From JAYODW01 sp038116745 (lineage in GTDB: Bacteria > Pseudomonadota > Gammaproteobacteria > Ga0077536), in contig JAYODW010000015.1 of NCBI GenBank assembly GCA_038116745.1, positions 26,329 to 90,328 of the forward strand: a stretch of 64,000 bases of DNA. Reading direction: 5' to 3'. This document shows, one piece after another, positions 62,672-64,000 of this stretch (within the stretch, counting starts at the first letter, position 1; each line of letters opens with the position of its first letter). The notes under the pieces were generated by a model that made no database searches, was not told the origin of the DNA, and worked only from the letters and a program-made list of their open reading frames with translations. A program made the translations under genes and the position numbers.

Positions 62672-62779
62672 GGTGATCGTCTCCAGAAAACCGTTTTCAT
62701 GAATTATCACGCACGCCGCCGCCGCGGTCCTTTTGCGCCCCCGGAAATCATCCGAGCTTGCAGCACTCTGGGGCAGCTG

Positions 62780-63796
62780 TCACTCCGGAAGCTCTGCACC
62801 GGCCTTGAATCGGTCCGCGTACTTCCGGGCCTGGTCCAGCGCTTGCTGACGCTCCGCCTCTGACAGATCTGCTCCAATTTCCTTAAGCGCTTTCTGCGCA
62901 ATTTCGCTCTGCTGCGCCGCTATCGACAGCCATGCATACGCTTCCACCAGGTCGCGAGCCTTGCCCTCGGTCTGTGCATAGGAGGTGGCAAGACTGATCT
63001 GCGCCTCAATTACCTGCTGCAGCGCCGCTTCCCGGAGCCAGAACCTGCCTTCCTCAAGATCCGCAGGCACTGCCTGGCCGACCAGATACATCAGCCCCAG
63101 CCGCAGCTGCGCCTCTCCGTCGCCCTGCTCTGCAAGCCCGCGGACCATGTCGGCGCCGCGGGCAAGACGCTCTGGGTCATCTCTGTGGGACAACTCAATG
63201 GAGGCCAGTTGGTGCACAGCCGGCTCGTAGTCCTGGGCTTTGGCCCGCTGCAACCAATCAGCCGCACTGATCTCGTCTCGCTCTCCGCCGTCACCGCGCA
63301 GCAAAAGCATCGCCAGGTTGAACTGCGACACGGCGAGACCTGCCTGTGCTGACGCCTCGAACCAGCGCCGGGCGCAGGCGAAGTCCTGAGGAATCCCTTC
63401 TCCCTGACTGCACATCACGGCAAGAAAGAACTGCGCTTCGCGATCGTCGAGCTCAGCCGCACGCTTGAACCACGCAGCGGCCTGGCCGGGATCGGCCGCG
63501 CGGCCGTAGCCACGCAGTTCCATCATCCCGCGATTGAACATTGCCCCGGGCAGACCCGCGGCGGCTGCCGTCTCGAACAACCGGGCGGCCCGGTCGTAGT
63601 CCTGCGCTACGCCGTGGCCTTTGAGATACATCACCCCGAGATTGCTGGTGGCCAGTGCTTCACCCGCGTCAGCGCCACGTCGAAAAGCCTCCACTGCCTG
63701 CGCATACTTTTCTTTCTCCACCGGTTCAGCCGCCGAATCGCCGAGCACCAGCAGGAGACTCGAAACGCAGGCAGCACCGAAGCAGCGCCAACCCAT
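62780..63796 (-). CDS. Sel1-repeat protein, probably periplasmic
   Basis: About 338 residues from the ATG at 63796, where a signal peptide begins (MGWRCFGAACVSSLLLVLGDSAAEP). The frame continues to a TTG at 63955 without a ribosome binding site, adding a charged tail. Six or seven Sel1-like repeats follow, each near A-x-x-x-L-G-x-M-Y-x-x-G-x-G-V-x-x-D-x-x-x-A-x-x-x-x-x-x-A-A, for example LGVMYLKGHGVAQDYDRAARLFETAAAAG. Such proteins scaffold protein complexes or control signalling. The gene is near the right edge; its promoter is not visible. A 7-base-pair stem (about 63799-63816) lies just before this start. Confidence 0.75.
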   Translation of the reverse strand: MGWRCFGAACVSSLLLVLGDSAAEPVEKEKYAQAVEAFRRGADAGEALATSNLGVMYLKGHGVAQDYDRAARLFETAAAAGLPGAMFNRGMMELRGYGRAADPGQAAAWFKRAAELDDREAQFFLAVMCSQGEGIPQDFACARRWFEASAQAGLAVSQFNLAMLLLRGDGGERDEISAADWLQRAKAQDYEPAVHQLASIELSHRDDPERLARGADMVRGLAEQGDGEAQLRLGLMYLVGQAVPADLEEGRFWLREAALQQVIEAQISLATSYAQTEGKARDLVEAYAWLSIAAQQSEIAQKALKEIGADLSEAERQQALDQARKYADRFKAGAELPE

Positions 63797-64000
63797 TCCA
63801 CGCACAGCTGCGTGGTCCTCGCGCTCGGCCGCAGGCTCGGAGGGAGACTCGTTTTTTCCAAGGGTTATCACGTCGGGAAACTCATGCAGCGCAGCCTCGG
63901 GATCATCCCTAGACTTCCGATTTTTCGACCGATACCATCGTTCCAGCTCTGCCAAGATTGGCGTTGCACGCGCCAGGGAACATTCAACAGGTTAGTGCTA

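Noticed and set aside
63797..63955. Longer start (TTG) for the Sel1-repeat protein
   Set aside because: It would bury a good signal peptide 53 residues inside the protein and lacks a ribosome binding site.
1..64000. Prophage, insertion sequences, CRISPR arrays or defence islands
   Set aside because: No transposase, integrase, phage structural gene, regular repeat-spacer pattern or known defence gene was seen on either strand.

Overview
The window is a chromosomal segment of a gammaproteobacterium. It is GC-rich by eye, uses many GTG and TTG starts, and is densely packed with translationally coupled genes. The gene blocks are gammaproteobacterial: bamC/MBL; der-bamB-yfgM-hisS-rodZ-pilF-rlmN-ndk; pepA-holC-valS; miaB-phoH(ybeZ)-ybeY-corC-lnt; gltBD-damX-dgt-aroB-aroK-pilQPONM facing ponA; priA-argS-ftsN-like. 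A run of exactly 100 N inside the pil operon shows this is a scaffolded draft or metagenome assembly. I cannot name genus or species. There is no phage, insertion sequence, CRISPR array or obvious island; almost everything is housekeeping.

Layout. 1-1.7 kb: end of bamC and a metallo-beta-lactamase-fold hydrolase. 1.8-9.8 kb (minus): GTPase Der, outer-membrane assembly lipoprotein BamB, YfgM, HisS, RodZ, PilF, RlmN and Ndk; ispG, usually between rodZ and hisS, is absent. 10-17.1 kb (minus): cysE, then an iscR-sufA-sufB-sufC-sufD-sufS-sufT operon whose promoter carries two good matches to IscR type 1 sites. 17.3-24.3 kb: DUF2970 protein, valS with an unusual N-terminal extension, holC, pepA, and a divergent lptG without lptF, then an RDD protein. 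24.4-28.7 kb: alpha/beta hydrolase, tRNA-Glu(CTC), pcnB, folK, panC (no panB). 28.9-34 kb: miaB to lnt. 34-42 kb (minus): DUF368 transporter, hemE, gltD and gltB. 42-51.3 kb (minus): damX-like, dgt, aroB, aroK, pilQ, pilP, pilO, pilN (5' end lost) and pilM (3' end lost). 51.5-59.4 kb (plus): ponA, an uncharacterised nucleotidyltransferase-like protein, priA, argS and a SPOR protein; then tRNA-Gly(CCC) on minus. 59.7-61.7 kb: a receiver-only protein lacking its phosphoacceptor aspartate, a metallo-beta-lactamase-fold protein, and trmB. 61.7-64 kb (minus): Sel1-repeat protein, a small secreted six-cysteine protein, and a YrfG-type HAD phosphatase.

How the genes work together. Envelope building dominates: BamB/BamC (outer membrane proteins), Lnt (lipoproteins), LptG (LPS export), PBP1A, RodZ, DamX-like and FtsN-like SPOR proteins (peptidoglycan and division), and DUF368 (undecaprenyl phosphate recycling). 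PilF and PilMNOPQ give type IV pili. The suf genes with cysE join cysteine supply to iron-sulfur assembly under an IscR-type regulator, and MiaB, RlmN and GltBD are iron-sulfur clients. The least explained parts are the Asp-to-Asn receiver with its MBL partner, the secreted protein with a duplicated C-x3-C-x6-C motif, the ValS extension and the missing lptF.
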